Origin: Diploptera punctata
Taxonomy: Eukaryota > Arthropoda > Insecta > Blattodea > Blaberidae
Length of the DNA: 64,000 nucleotides
Reading direction: 5' to 3'
Assembly: GCA_030220185.1 (NCBI GenBank)
Contig: JASPKZ010005706.1
Span: 62,001-126,000, forward strand
Shown here: positions 22,680 to 33,841 of the stretch, piece by piece
Position numbering within the stretch: position 1 is the first letter of the stretch
Layout: every line of letters starts with the position of its first letter
Program-made: the position numbers and the translations under genes
Notes under the pieces: model-generated
What the model was told of the DNA's origin: nothing
What the model saw: the letters and a program-made list of their open reading frames with translations, nothing else
Databases searched by the model: none

Positions 22680-22895
22680 GCTTATTTACTTCTTCTTCTT
22701 CTACTACAAGGTTTAGGCTATGCAATGCAGCCTGTTCCTGCAAAGTTAAAAGTGGAGTCCATCTTCTACATGGTCGGCCAACATCTCTCGTTCCTCTGGG
22801 ATTATACAGGAAGGTTCTTTTTGGTATTCTTTCGTTGTTCATTCTCATTAAGTGTTCTGTCCATTTCTTATTATTTTCGCTGATTTTATCTTCAA
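22657..22895 (-). pseudogene. C-terminal tail of the LINE at 22691-25870
   Basis: Minus-strand reading gives MRMNNERIPKRTFLY and GTRDVGRPCRRW, the arginine-rich segment that ends insect LINE proteins of this type, then the GAA-rich 3' tail. The frame is lost relative to the upstream RT block near 22890-22900, where a TA microsatellite lies. The last residues of the open frame run past the element into its flank. Confidence 0.6.
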
Positions 22896-23495
22896 TTATA
22901 TATATATATTTAATTCTTCTCGTATAGTTTCATTCCTTATTCTATCCGCTCTTGTGCATCCTTTCACATTACGTAAAAACAGCATTTCCGCAGTCTGTAT
23001 CCTGCTTTTATCCCTTGATTTCATTATCCAATTTTCACTTCCATACAACAACAAAGGAACAGCCATTGTTTTATATAATTTAAGTTTCGTATCTTTCCTT
23101 GTTTTCCGACCTAAGGTTCTTTTTATGGTTCCACAAATAGCCTGAAATTTATTTACTTTATTTTCTATATCTTTATTTTCTCTATAAGTTATATCACATC
23201 CTAAATATTGGAAATGTGATACTTGTTCTATTATTTTGTTATCCAGTACAATTTTTGATCTAATTCCATATTTACCAATAAATGCCATTACTTTTGACTT
23301 ATTTATTGATATTTTACAATTATATCTATTGGCTATTAATTTAAATTTATATGCTAACATTTGGAGCTCATTTTCAGATTCTGCTAAAAGTACAACATCG
23401 TCAGCGAATAATAAAGCATTTATTTTATCTTTATTATCAATTAATATTCCTTCATTAGTTAAAACCTTCTTCCATTCTTTTAGGATATCGTCCAT
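22896..23495 (-). pseudogene. LINE RT, palm and thumb part (199 aa)
   Basis: It opens MDDILKEWKKV and contains the catalytic motif ALLFADDVVLLAESENE near residue 27, then INKSKVMAFIG, HFQYLGCDITY and LYGSENWIMKSRDKS. It continues the ORF at 23503-25107 after a one-base slip near a seven-T run (23553-23560). The QGC part of RT motif B can be read in the new frame just before it, so the domain was complete before the slip. Confidence 0.85.
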
Positions 23496-23502
23496 ATAAA
23501 TA

Positions 23503-25107
23503 TTAAATAATATAGGTGAGAGTGAACACCCTTGTCGTACTCCTTGGTTTATTTGAAAAAAATGTCTTATTTTTAGTCAACTGAGGGTCAATACAAATAT
23601 TTGTTCCATAGTACAAGCTCTTAACAGTTTCTATAATCTGAATAGGGAGGCCTTTTTCTTTTAGGATATTCCACAATATTTCCCTGTTTACTCGATCAAA
23701 TGCTTTATCTAAGTCTATAAATAACAAATGTGTTTCTAGGTTTTTTTCTTGTCTTTTGTTTATTATCTGATTCAGGGCAAATACTCCATCGGTACAAGAT
23801 CTTCCTTTTCGGAACCCGTTTTGTTCTTCTGCTAGTGTTACTTCAGTAATTCGTTGTATTCGTTTTGCTATTATTCTAGCATAGATTTTATATCCACTAT
23901 TTAGGAGGGTAATGCCTCTGTAATTAGATGGTTGGTTTCTTTCTCCTTTCTTGTAAATTGGTTTTACTATACCTTGCCTCCATGTTGCTGGTATATTATG
24001 ATTCTCCCAACACATATTAAGAAAATTCAAGAATCTTAATTTAAAGAATATATCTGCATATTTAATTAGTTCTGAATTGATGTCATCTGGTCCGCTAGCT
24101 TTTCTATTATTTGTTAATTTGAGCGATTCTTCCAGTTCTTCCATTTGTATTTTATCTACTTTCAAATTCTCACATTTTGGTTCTTCTTCGTTTTCATTCT
24201 CGTTGTACCACAGGTCTCTGAAATATTCTATCCAATGTTCTTCTGATATTGATGTAGGTATATATGCAGCTTCTTTTTCTGATTTATTTAAATATTTAAT
24301 TGTTCTATAAGCAGTCCATTGTCGTCCATGTAGATCATGTTCTAGATTAGATACATATCGTTCCCAACTGTCTTGGTGGGATTTCCTAACAATTTTCTTT
24401 GCTTCCTTTCTTTTGTTATAATATATTTCTTTTGTTTCTTCAGTTTTCTTTTGTAAATATTGTAAATATGCTTTCTTCTTTTCCTCTATAACTGTTTTAA
24501 TTTTGTCATTCCATATTCTTAATCCTCTCTTCTTACAATTTTTCCTTCTTAATCCTAGAACTTCATATGCTGCTTTCTTTAGAGCCCAATCGATGTTGCT
24601 CCATTCTTCTTCTATATTATTATTTATTTCTCGCTGTAATATATATTGAGATAATCTATTTGCATACAACTTTCTTGTACTTTCTTCTTGTAATAAATTC
24701 ACTTTATATGTTTCTTCATTGTAAATTTTTCTTGTTGTTGGTTTCCTCCATCTTTCTAATAATTTTATATTACATGTCAAGAGAAAATGATCTGTTCCTA
24801 CATCGAAACCTCTATATACTCTTACATCTGTGACCCAGGGTATCAATTTTCTGTTTACCAAGAAATAATCAATAATTGATCTTAATCCTCTAGCCGACCA
24901 GGTGTACTTATGTATTTCTTTCTTTCTAAAATAGGTATTAGTAATTCTGTATCCATTAAATATTGCAAATTGTCGAAGTTCTTTTCCACTATCATTTTCT
25001 ATTGTTTCTCCTTGTGTACCAATTATATCAGGTATAGGATGGCACCCTATTCTTCCATTAAAATCACCTCCAATAACTATATAATCATTTTTATTTATTT
25101 TATTCAC
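23503..25107 (-). pseudogene. LINE endonuclease C-terminus and RT (534 aa)
   Basis: Endonuclease motifs GGDFNGRIG (near residue 12) and GTDHFLLTCNI (near 105) are followed by a basic linker and the RT: NRKASGPDDINSELI (near 342), SNYRGITLLNSGYKIYAR (near 400) and LLFIDLDKAFDRVNRE (motif A, near 466). The last residues after KTFFSNK are out of frame because of the downstream slip. The protein would nick DNA and prime cDNA synthesis from the nick. Confidence 0.9.
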
Positions 25108-25123
25108 TACTTTTTGAAGTTCT

Positions 25124-25645
25124 TTATAATTTTTTTTTCAATTTTTTTTCTTTTTTCCCTTGTTCTGGTGCATATATACCTATTATTGTCATATATCCTC
25201 TTTGTATTTTAAACCTGACAATAATTATTCTTTCTGATATAAAAGTATAGCTATGTATTTTCTTCCTCCAAATGGGGTCTATCATTATAGCTACTCCAGC
25301 TGATGCACGTTGTTGTCTTTCTACACCATGATATACAAGGAGGTGATCTTCTATATCCTGTGTCCCTTTCAACTTTTTCTTTGTTTCTGTTAAGAGCATT
25401 ATATTTGCCTTTTTCTTTTTCATTTCATATAAAACTTCTGTCTGTTTATTATTTAACCCTCTTATATTCCATGTTGCCAATAGTAAATTATTCTTTATCA
25501 TTGTCCTTTTCTTGCCTGGTCCATCATCAGTGTTTCCGTCCGGCTTTCTCCTTCGCTTTTTAGTAATAGAAAATTCATCTGGCCGCCTTACAAGGGCTGC
25601 GCAGATATAGTTGGGTGGTGGGATTGCCACCTTACAGCCTCCCAA
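25124..25645 (-). pseudogene. LINE endonuclease N-terminus (173 aa)
   Basis: After a basic stretch (TKKRRRKPDGN) comes the AP-endonuclease start LLLATWNIRGLNNKQ, LLTETKKK and GIYAPEQGKKEK, the normal order for LINE endonucleases. The frame ends within an A-rich run, a likely slippage site, and the domain continues in 23503-25107. A separate 69-aa frame at 25632-25841 overlaps the start and may be an ORF1 relic or chance. Confidence 0.85.
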
Positions 25646-25882
25646 CTTGCTTCAGCTTTGTTTTTAGGGTGCCTTCCCTTAGGTAGATTGCCTTCTCTTC
25701 GGCTCTGAGCTCTACCTGCCCATTATAGCCGTCCAATCTGGAACAGACGCTATGCTGATTTTGGTTCAGCCCGGGTATTTCATTTCCCCGGTACCACCTA
25801 TATTTAGGAGGCATTCCCCTATCCACCACCTGGGGAGGCACCCGATGGGGATCAGCAACCCCTCACGGGAGCTTATTTACTT

Positions 25883-26334
25883 TATTTGTGAATATAGGTG
25901 TTGCAATTTGGTGTTAGAAAAGTAAAATAGTGACCTAAGCATTTTGTTAACTGAAAGTTTTAATAATAGGGAAGCATTTATAAGCTTATAACATGTAAGT
26001 ATTTTTCAGCAAAACTTCAACTTAACACTGATTGACTTCTGAACTCTCCATATATGAAAACTTATTTTCAATATTATTTTTATGTTCATGGAGAAAATTA
26101 CATATGGTACTTGAGAGCATGACATTTAATGTCTCGTGTAATTTAAATGTTCAGCTATTGTCTCGCACTTGAATCTTCTCACACAATAAAGATTCACTTT
26201 TCTCACAAGTACCATAAATAGCTATAATTCTAATGTTTCAGAAATAATCAAACAAATGGAATGTACTTGTAAGTGGTTGGAATCTTATAAATTGATAAAT
26301 TCTGTTAAAATATTGTATCTTAATTCATACATAA
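25883..26334. other. no identified gene
   Basis: AT-rich sequence between a LINE target site and the Helitron start. Only a short hairpin near 26160-26215 was noticed (CTCGCACTTGAATC, then TTCTCACAAG). Confidence 0.3.
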
Positions 26335-26462
26335 TCAAATATATAAAAATTAATGTTTGTTTGTTCGTATTTTATGCGCTGCCATACTATACATCTGATT
26401 TTGATGGGGCTTTTTCCAAAATGTTCAGAGGATCTCTAGGATGAACATAGGCTATGAGAGTT

Positions 26463-27522
26463 CCATCATCATCATAGTACATTCACGAATTTAGGCCATT
26501 TGTTGACCTGTTTCGGCCTCAAGAGAAACACCATCCAGAAGTCTTTTGAGTGGACGTCCTGGTCTTCTTCTTCCTGCAGGTTGATATCTTAACATTAGTT
26601 TGGGTATTCTGTGATCTTCCATTCGATGAACATGTTGTATCCATCTTGACTTATAATCAGAAATTTTGTTTTCTAAAGATTCCATGTGTAATTCTTCTAA
26701 GATGTCTTCATTTTTTTTGTGATCTAGTAGTGTGTATCCTCCAGTCCTCCGAAGATATCTCATTTCAGCAGATCTAAGTCTCTGTATATCCTTCTGTTTC
26801 AACGTCCATACTTCGCTACCATACAAAAGAGTTGGAAGAGCCAGTGTTTATACACTTTCAGTCTTGAATGCTTTTGGACTAACTGTGGCTTGAAGATAGA
26901 ATTTATTAACCCTAAAATTCTTAAAATTTAGATATTTTTGCATTTACATCCTTTCTTCTTCATATGAGATATTGCATCCTAGATATGTAAAATTATTCAC
27001 CTGCTCCAAAATTTTATTGTCCAGTACAATTTTACTTCTGACAGGATCTACACCTTGAAATGCCATAATTTTTGTTTTTTCTGTAGATATCTTTAATCCA
27101 TATTCTTCTGTAATTTTGTTAAGTTCATACAGACCTTTCTGTAGATTATCTTCGGAATTTGCTATTATTATTTGGTCATCTGCAAACAATAGGGTGTTTA
27201 ATTTTCTATTTTCTAATATTCTTATTCCAAATTTATATGTTTTGTTCCAGCAACATATTACTTCATTGATATAAATTGCAAAGAGTGTTGGGGATAGGGG
27301 GCAGCCTTGTCTCACACCATGATTTATAATTCCTTCTTCAGAAAATCTGTTATTTAATTTAATCCTTATGGTGTTGTCTTTGTAAATATTTTGTATGTTC
27401 TGCCGAAGTAAATTTGGTATATTTCTGTCTTCCAATATATTTAAGAGTTTTGATCTCTTGACTGTGTCGAATGCTTTTTCAAAATACAATAGCTCTACAG
27501 CGTTTGAATTCTATTTCATTTT
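26463..27522 (-). pseudogene. LINE insertion with internal deletion and 11-bp TSD
   Basis: CTATGAGAGTT is duplicated at 26452-26462 and 27523-27533. Inside is the 3' half of the family at 29364-31798: MYFEKAFDTVKRSKLL, LLFADDQIIIANSED (FADD motif) and YGSEVWTLKQKD. At about 27486 the sequence jumps from the point equivalent to 30389 to that of about 31080, an internal loss of about 690 bp. Single-base losses near 26840-26950 break the frame. Confidence 0.85.
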
Positions 27523-27639
27523 CTATGAGAGTTGTGATACTTAACTCTTACACCTTTAAAAATTGCCCTTTGTAGTGAAAAACATGAAAAAAGTAGCTTT
27601 TGGGATGTTTAATGGACTGATCTGATCTGTACTATACCG

Positions 27640-28200
27640 ACCGAACATGACTGGACCTGAATGAACCTAATGTAACCTGATATAACTGAACCTAACCTAA
27701 CAACCTGAACCTAACCTTAATCTAACTTGAGCCTAACATTAACCAAATTGAACCTAATCTGTACCTAACCTTAATCTAATTTGAATCTAACTTTAACCAA
27801 ACCTCAATTTAAATTAAACATAACCTGAACATAACTTTAACCACACCTTAACCTAACTTGAACCTAACCTTAACCTAACCTCAACCCAAATTGAACCTAA
27901 AATGAGCCTACACTGACCCTAACACAAACCTAAACCTAACCCAACCGTGCTTAACCTTACCTGAGTCTAACCTAACCTAAACCTAGCCCAAATCCAAAAC
28001 AAAACCAAAACTGAAAGAAAAACTGAACTCAGAACTGAAACCCAAACTGAATTCAAACTGAACCCAAAGACGGATCTGACCCAGACATAAAACTATCCTA
28101 ACGTGGACATAACCTAACCTAACTAACCTATCCTACCCTATCCTAATCTTACCAAACCTGACCTGACCTAACCTAACCCAGACACATAATCTAAAAAGTG
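27640..28200. repeat. degenerate telomere-like CCTAA repeats
   Basis: The stretch is dominated by variants of AACCTAACCT, CTTAACCTAACTTG and AACCTGAACC. AACCT units are the CCTAA/TTAGG insect telomere motif in circular permutation. Spacers such as GAA make units of 6-12 nt, so the array is imperfect. It sits inside the Helitron. Confidence 0.7.
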
Positions 28201-28829
28201 CAACCGATCTGACCAAACTACCCCATACCCAATGAAGTTACCTCTATAACGACCAAATTACCACTAGCTAATATTACTACCTCTATAAAGACTGCCACTA
28301 AACCAATTAAACTAGCTCTAAAACGAGAAATTACCCATAAACCGATCAAGCTACCTCTAAAACAAAATTACCCTAAAACGATCAAATTGCTATAAACCAG
28401 CCAATTTACCTTTTACCCGACCAAACAACTGATATTATCGATATAATTTTTTTTTATTTTTTTTTACTTATTTAACTAAACATAAAAACACAGTTAATTC
28501 ATTTATGTGTAACAGCACATGCTGGGTATTGGCTAGTATGAGATAAATGTAGATGATTGAATTTGTACAATAATATCTATTTCTGCATTTTGATAACTGA
28601 TATATTCAGAAATACTAACAATCTGTCAAAAATTCATTACAATTCCATCCAACAACATAAACAAAAATATTTTATGAATTAAATGGCGTTTCAACTTCAA
28701 TTACTCAGAGCAAAACTAGAAAAAAATGTGAGAAACTTGAGTAACCTAAGAAGAAAATTATGAGTGTAGCCATATTTTTGTTACGTACTACTTAATAAGT
28801 ATTTCAATATGAATTTTTAGTCATAGTGA

Positions 28830-28990
28830 TATGGGAAATAACATTATAAGGTTCTTAATTCATAAATTAATGAGTCATTTTTTTACATCTTTACCTCGTA
28901 TTTTATGTTTTTTTAAACATGGGAACTGCAGTTTTCAAAAGGACACATCCCTTTCATTTTCAACTGACATTTTTAGTCCCTTTTTTCTCA
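28830..28990. mobile_element. single-arm Penelope-type end
   Basis: The cap GGGAAATAACATTATAAGG is followed by ACATCTTTACCTCGTATTTT, AAACATGGGAAC and TTTTCAAAAGGACACATCC. This is the uninterrupted version of the unit split at 12719-14005. On the minus strand TTGAAAATGAAAGGG, GTCCTTTTGAAAACTGCAGTT gives a degenerate hammerhead order (G8 replaced by A). No second arm is present. Confidence 0.5.
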
Positions 28991-29351
28991 TATTCTTATT
29001 TTGATCAGGATACATTTTATCATGAAAAATACAAACCATAAAATAATTTGCAGTAAACATTAATGTATGCTGGCTGTTCCATATACTTCGGTTCTAATAA
29101 TTAGCTTTTGTAAGGTGGTCATTCATCATAATTTTATCTAAGACAGTCCTTCCTTTTAAATGGGTTATCTCAGTAGTTATATTTGCAAAAGTGATATATT
29201 GTTTAAAATGCAGAGACGTTACAGGCGAGAACTTTATGAAGAAAAAGTTCAAAAAATTTGATATTTTGATATATTATAATATATGAAACTATGCCAAAAC
29301 CTGACAGGTTTTTTCTTGATTTCCTTCAAGCGTCAAGCCAAATGCTGCATT
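28991..29351. other. no identified gene
   Basis: AT-rich sequence up to the LINE target site. Confidence 0.3.
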
Positions 29352-29393
29352 ATTTTGTACAGTCATCATCATCATCATAGTACATTCACAAAT

Positions 29394-31010
29394 TTAGGCC
29401 ATTTGTTGATCTGTTTCGGCCTCAAGAGAAACACCATCCAAAAGTCTTTTGAGTGGACGTCCTGGTCTTCTTCCTGCAGGTTGATATCTTAACATTTGTT
29501 TGGGTATTCTGTGATCTTCCATTCGATGAACATGTTGCATCCATCTTGACTTATAATCAGAAATTTTGTTTTCTAAAGGTTCCATGTGTAATTCTTCTAA
29601 GATGTCTTCATTTTTTTTGTGATCTAGTAGTGTGTATCCTGCAGTCCTCCGAAGGTATCTCATTTCAGCAGATCTAAGTCTCTGTATATCCTTCTGTTTC
29701 AACGTCCATACTTCGCTACCATACAAAAGAGTTGGAAGAGCCAGTGTTTTATACACTTTTAGTCTTGAATGTTTTTGGACTAACTGTGGCTTGAAGATAG
29801 AATTTATTAACCCTAAAATTCTTAAAAATTTAGATATTTTTGCATTTACATCCTTTTCTTCTTCATATGAGATATTGCATCCTAGATATGTAAAATTATT
29901 CACCTGCTCCAAAATTTTATTGTCCAGTACAATTTTACTTCTGACAGGATCTACACCTTGAAATGCCATAATTTTTGTTTTTTCTGTAGATATCTTTAAT
30001 CCATATTCTTCTGTAATTTTGTTAAGTTCATACAGACCTTTCTGTAGATTATCTTCGGAATTTGCTATTATTATTTGGTCATCTGCAAACAATAGGGTGT
30101 TTAATTTTCTATTTTCTGATATTCTTATTCCAAATTTATATTTCTTGTTCCAGCAACATATTACTTCATTGATATAAATTGCAAAGAGTGTTGGGGATAG
30201 GGGGCAGCCTTGTCTCACACCACGATTTATAATTCCTTCTTCAGAAAATCTGTTATTTAATTTAATCTTTATGGTGTTGTCTTTGTAAATATTTTGTATG
30301 TTCTGCCGAAGTAAATTTGGTATATTTCTGTCTTCCAATATATTTAAGAGTTTTGATCTCTTGACTGTGTCGAATGCTTTTTCAAAATCTATGAAAGCAA
30401 AATGTGTTTCTAAGTTGAATTCTCTTCTTTTTTCAAGCAATAGTTTAACAGAAAATGCTGAATCAATACAAGATCGTCCTTTCCTAAATCCATTTTGACA
30501 TTCCATAAGGAATTTTTCACTGAAACTTTTCAATTTTCCATTTAAAATGTCTGCATAAATTTTGTAGCATGTGTTTAACAAACTGATTCCCCTATAGTTG
30601 TCCATTTTTCTCTTGTCTCCTTTCTTGAACAGGGGTATAACAATGCTTGTCTTCCATTCTTGTGGTATATCTGCATTTTTGAATACATTATTAAAGAAGG
30701 ACAACAGTCTTTCATGGAACTGTTTGCCTGCATATTTGTACAATTCAGAATTCAAGCCATCTGTGCCAGTTGCCTTCCCATTTTTCAATTTCTTTAAACT
30801 ATTGTTCAATTCTTCCAATGATATTATGGAATCTGTCTCATTATTATTTGGTATATAAATTGTATCTTCATAGCTATTGTCAGTCCAAAGACTTTTATAA
30901 TAATTGAAAAAATCTTCTTTTGTTACTCCGCAATTAATTTTGGTAGATTCTTTAATATCTTTATTCAAATGTTTTAATATTTTGAAGGCATTAGGTTGGA
31001 GCTTATGCAA
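29394..31010 (-). pseudogene. LINE reverse transcriptase (538 aa)
   Basis: All core RT motifs are present: NGKATGTDGLNSELYKYA (near residue 77), DNYRGISLLNTCYKIYAD (near 138), FAFIDFEKAFDTVKR (motif A, near 205), GVRQGCPLSPTLFAIYI (motif B, near 263) and LLFADDQIIIANSED (motif C, near 305). A C-terminal tail has MRYLRRTAGYTLLDH and GRRPGRPLKR. The domain itself is intact; the upstream stop at 31107 separates it from the endonuclease. The copy at 26463-27522 is a close relative. Confidence 0.93.
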
Positions 31011-31106
31011 ATCTGATTCTAAATGTGTAACAAAATTTAACCATGTTTTCCTATGTCTCTTTCTTATTTCCCTCTTAACAATAGCTCTACAGCGTTTGAA
31101 TTCTAT

Positions 31107-31322
31107 TTAATTTTCTACTTTCTTTGTGTTCAAATATTTTTTATAAGCTGCATTTTTCTCTTCAATCAATTGTTTTATTTGATCATCCCAGATTTTTAGA
31201 GTTCTATTTCTTCTTTGTTGTATATTTACTTTTCCTAAAGTTTCATTAGCTGCATTTTGAATTATCATTTTAATGTTTTTCCATTCTTCTTCGACATCAT
31301 TACTTTCTGGAGTTGTAGCCAT
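31107..31322 (-). pseudogene. LINE linker between endonuclease and RT
   Basis: A 71-aa segment beginning MATTPESNDVEEEWKN is basic (KIWDDQIKQLIEEKN) and lies in the same frame as the RT and endonuclease segments. It is bounded by the stops at 31374 and 31107. It corresponds to the EEEWSNIDWALKK part of the LINE at 22691-25870. Confidence 0.8.
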
Positions 31323-31373
31323 ATATTGCTGAATTCTTCTCGAATATAACCATTTAATGCTGTCATCATAAAA

Positions 31374-31829
31374 TCAATTTACCTTGTACTTTTGTTCTAT
31401 GCTCTGTTGTTGTTTCTTCTTTTTTAACCATCTTGGTGGAAATCTTATTTTTGCTTCTACTAGGTAGTGATCTGAACCAATATCATATCCTCTGTAGGCT
31501 CTGACATCGAGAAACAATTTAAAAATCTTACTATTTGCAATGAAATAATCAATGATTGATTTTGAGTCCTGACGATGCCATGTATACTTATGTATGTTTC
31601 TGTGATTATAAAAGGTATTCGTTATTCTCAGTTCATTGTATATAGCAAAATCTGTTAGTCTTGTTCCATTCCTATTGCTGGTTGGTTCGCCAAATGTTCC
31701 AATATTATTGTTGACTTGCGCATTGCCCACTCTGGCATTTAAATCTCCTATTATGAGAATGTAATCATTTCTATTTATTTTGCTATAAATTTCTTGTAAT
31801 TTTGTACAGTATGTAACTAAATTGTTCAT
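31374..31829 (-). pseudogene. LINE endonuclease, C-terminal half
   Basis: Motifs LIIGDLNARVG, NIHKYTWHRQDSKSIIDYF and GSDHYLVEAKI mark the second half of an AP-endonuclease. The catalytic first half is missing because of 5' truncation at about 31798. The leading MNNLVTYC is host flank. Confidence 0.85.
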
Positions 31830-32620
31830 GTCACTAAATCATTCAGTATAATGAACTAGTTCAATGAATGATTCCAAGTATTGAAATTGTGAAAATTGTA
31901 TGCACTGTTTTCTTGTATTTCTATTTTTTTCTTTATACTTTTTTTCTCTATTTCTCTCTCTAATCTTTTCCATCCTTCTCTATTTGTACGGCAGTTCTAC
32001 TTCTATCATCTAATTGTGTACATCTCAAACTACATACATTACTACACCATCTTTTACTTACCTTAGGTTTCAGCGACATATTCTGATCTTTAGTACTATA
32101 CCTTAACACCTCTAGTTATTCAACCACATTAGAAAACTAATATTTTTATTAGCTTTATGGGTATATTCGCCAGTGGGTTTTTGGTAAATTGATAGTGAAT
32201 TTCAAAACTTTTCATGAGATCTAAGATATTCTTCACATTGAAAATACCCTTTATCACAGAGTACCAGAGAAGAAAGTGGACAAGTTTCGCGTACATGCCA
32301 TAAGCGGCGCTAGTGTAGAACAACTAACGACATCTAATTTTTTTTATAATTTTTTTCTGGTACTAATATGAAATTCAGCACCGCCTGGTGGAAAAATTAT
32401 GAATTATAATTATATAACACCATCTGGTGAATAATCATGAAATTGAACTTTTTTAGGAATAAATAACGTATTAATTAATCTTAAATTATGGAATTATTTA
32501 TACCCAGCCTCTCAGACCTAAAGATTTTCTTTAATTTTAACAGAAGGGAAGAATGGAAATAAATAAAACATGTTAATTTATTTTTGTTTATTAAAATTTA
32601 AAAACGTGCATTATGAGCTC
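31811..32620. other. no identified gene
   Basis: AT-rich. At 32360-32450 two short related units contain CACCGCCTGGTGG and CACCATCTGGTG, each near ATGAAATT; they look like a degraded small repeat. Confidence 0.35.
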
Positions 32621-32624
32621 TTTT

Positions 32625-32860
32625 AGATTATTAGATGGTGCTATTCTTATATCACACGTGGTAACCACAGATGAAGATTATCATCCAACCAGTATAAAGG
32701 TGACATGGTTAGTATGTTGGATCCTTCAGCCATTAGAGCTTGTTTTCTCGAGGAACCATTATTTTAATAGCAATCCAAATTCTCATGATATGGGTGGGCT
32801 TTAGTCCCATACTGACTAAATTAACATGAGGAAAATTGGGTAACATCTACTTATATTTAA
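32625..32860 (-). mobile_element. SINE family 3 fragment (no tRNA head)
   Basis: The segment shares GGTGACATGGTTAGTATG, CAGCCATTAGAGC and GGGTGGGCTTTAGTCCCATA with the full copy at 33157-33507, in the same orientation. The head is absent. Confidence 0.65.
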
Positions 32861-32956
32861 ATTAATATTGGGAAGTAAACATTATGAGGTTATATCATTA
32901 ATAGTGAGTGCAGAACATATTTTTAACGACTCACCTCATATGATTTCAAATGTCTT

Positions 32957-32999
32957 TGATACCGGCGGTTTCAGACAATATCTTGTCCCTCTTCAGTCA
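32957..32999 (-). ncRNA. hammerhead-ribozyme-like motif, H8 left arm
   Basis: On the minus strand: CTGAAGA (complement of 32990-32996), stem II GACAA-GATA-TTGTC with perfect 5-bp pairing, GAAAC (complement of 32968-32972), a CGCCG loop and GTA. Stem I is short (TGA with TCA). All core residues are present. Confidence 0.6.
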
Positions 33000-33156
33000 T
33001 GGCTTCCACTGATGAAATTCTATGGTTGTTGATTTCTCTAAGGACATCTGCTGCCATCTTTGGTTGGGATTATAAACTTTGTAATTAAATTTTTATCCAC
33101 CAGAATATCGAAATTCATAGATCGATATTTATTCATCTGAATGAATATATTTTCCC

Positions 33157-33507
33157 GATTCCCGATTGAGGGTCTTTCCACTTTTCAGCGGTTGCCCTTT
33201 TACCAGCCGGCTGCTGGCCCTTCACATCCACATGTGTCAATCACAGAGGTAGATGATCAACAGCCAGTGTAGGGGTGACATGTGGTTAGCATGTCGAGTC
33301 CCCCAGCCGTTATAGCTGGTTCCTCAACCTGGAGCCGCTACTTATTGTAGCTACCCAATTGTCTCACGATGCTGGGTGGGCACCGGTCCCATACTGGCCG
33401 AAATACCACGAGAAAATTTCTTCCCCCATGGAGACTCGAACCAGCGCAAGTCCCGTAGCTCTGCGCCAAGGCTTCCTGCCTTAACCGCTCGGCTACGGCG
33501 CAGGACT
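33157..33507 (-). mobile_element. tRNA-derived SINE, family 3, with TSD
   Basis: TATATTTTCCC is duplicated at 33146-33156 and 33508-33518. The minus-strand head has CCGTAGCCGAGCGGTTAAGG (box A) and GGTTCGAGTCTCC (box B). The body includes CTCGTGGTATTTCGGCC, CCACCCAGCATCGTGAG and CTAACCACATGTCACCCC. About 351 bp; the most complete member, inserted into one arm of hairpin H8. Confidence 0.88.
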
Positions 33508-33798
33508 TATATTTTCCCAAATTGTCAATTTCAACGGTTTATCCAATTGTTTCAAAAGTTTAAGAACATCATAAAATTGAAAGAGAGGCAAAACTTTTGA
33601 AATAATTGGATAAACCGTTGGAATTGACAATTTGGGAAAAGATATTCATTCAGAAGAATAAATATTGATCTATGATCTTCGATATTCCGGTGGATAAATA
33701 TTTAATTACAAAGTTTATAATCCCAACCAAAGATGGCAGCACAAGAGGTGGTGTCCTTAGAGAAATCAACAACCATAGAATTTCATCAGTGGAAGCCA

Positions 33799-33841
33799 TA
33801 ACTGAAAAGGGACAAGATATTGTCTGAAACCGCCGGTATCA
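33799..33841 (+). ncRNA. hammerhead-ribozyme-like motif, H8 right arm
   Basis: CTGAAAA at 33802-33808 (G8 changed to A), the GACAA/TTGTC stem II, GAAAC at 33826-33830 and GTA at 33836-33838. It is the mutated partner of the intact-looking copy in the left arm. Confidence 0.5.

Larger units (their letters stand above)
22691..25870 (-). mobile_element. near full-length non-LTR retrotransposon
   Basis: The element is about 3.18 kb and reads right to left: a 5' segment (25646-25870), an AP-endonuclease domain (about 24750-25500), RT (about 22950-24100), a GRP-type C-terminal tail and a (GAA)n 3' end. A 12-bp duplication, GCTTATTTACTT, lies at 22680-22691 and 25871-25882; its left copy overlaps the start of the tail by one base. 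Only two frame breaks are seen upstream of the RT end, at A/T runs near 25120-25145 and 23553-23560. The compact single-ORF layout recalls the RTE group, but I cannot fix the clade. Confidence 0.9.
26335..28536 (+). mobile_element. non-autonomous Helitron with nested LINE
   Basis: The 5' end is TC (26335) after an A, continuing AAATATATAAAAATTAATG and TTTGTTTGTTCG. The 3' end is CTAG (28533-28536) before a T, with the hairpin CAGCA-CA-TGCTG (28513-28524) eight bases upstream. These are the classic Helitron features: A/T target, 5' TC, 3' hairpin plus CTRR and no TSD. Without the inserted LINE it would be about 1.13 kb. No Rep/helicase ORF is present. A related 5' end is at 19672. Confidence 0.75.
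29364..31798 (-). mobile_element. 5'-truncated LINE with 12-bp TSD
   Basis: ATTTTGTACAGT is duplicated at 29352-29363 and 31799-31810. Reading right to left are the endonuclease C-terminal half, the RT and a GRP-type tail ending in TGATGATGATGA. The endonuclease, linker and RT stay in one reading frame with only two stops, TGA at 31374-31376 and TAA at 31107-31109, so the copy is young. The first residues of the apparent ORF (from 31829) come from flanking DNA. Confidence 0.9.

Noticed and set aside
23236..25563. Plus-strand ORFs opposite the LINE at 22691-25870
   Set aside because: They are antisense shadows of the endonuclease/RT frames.
27640..28200. True chromosome end
   Set aside because: The array is degenerate, enclosed within Helitron ends and flanked by ordinary repeats on both sides.
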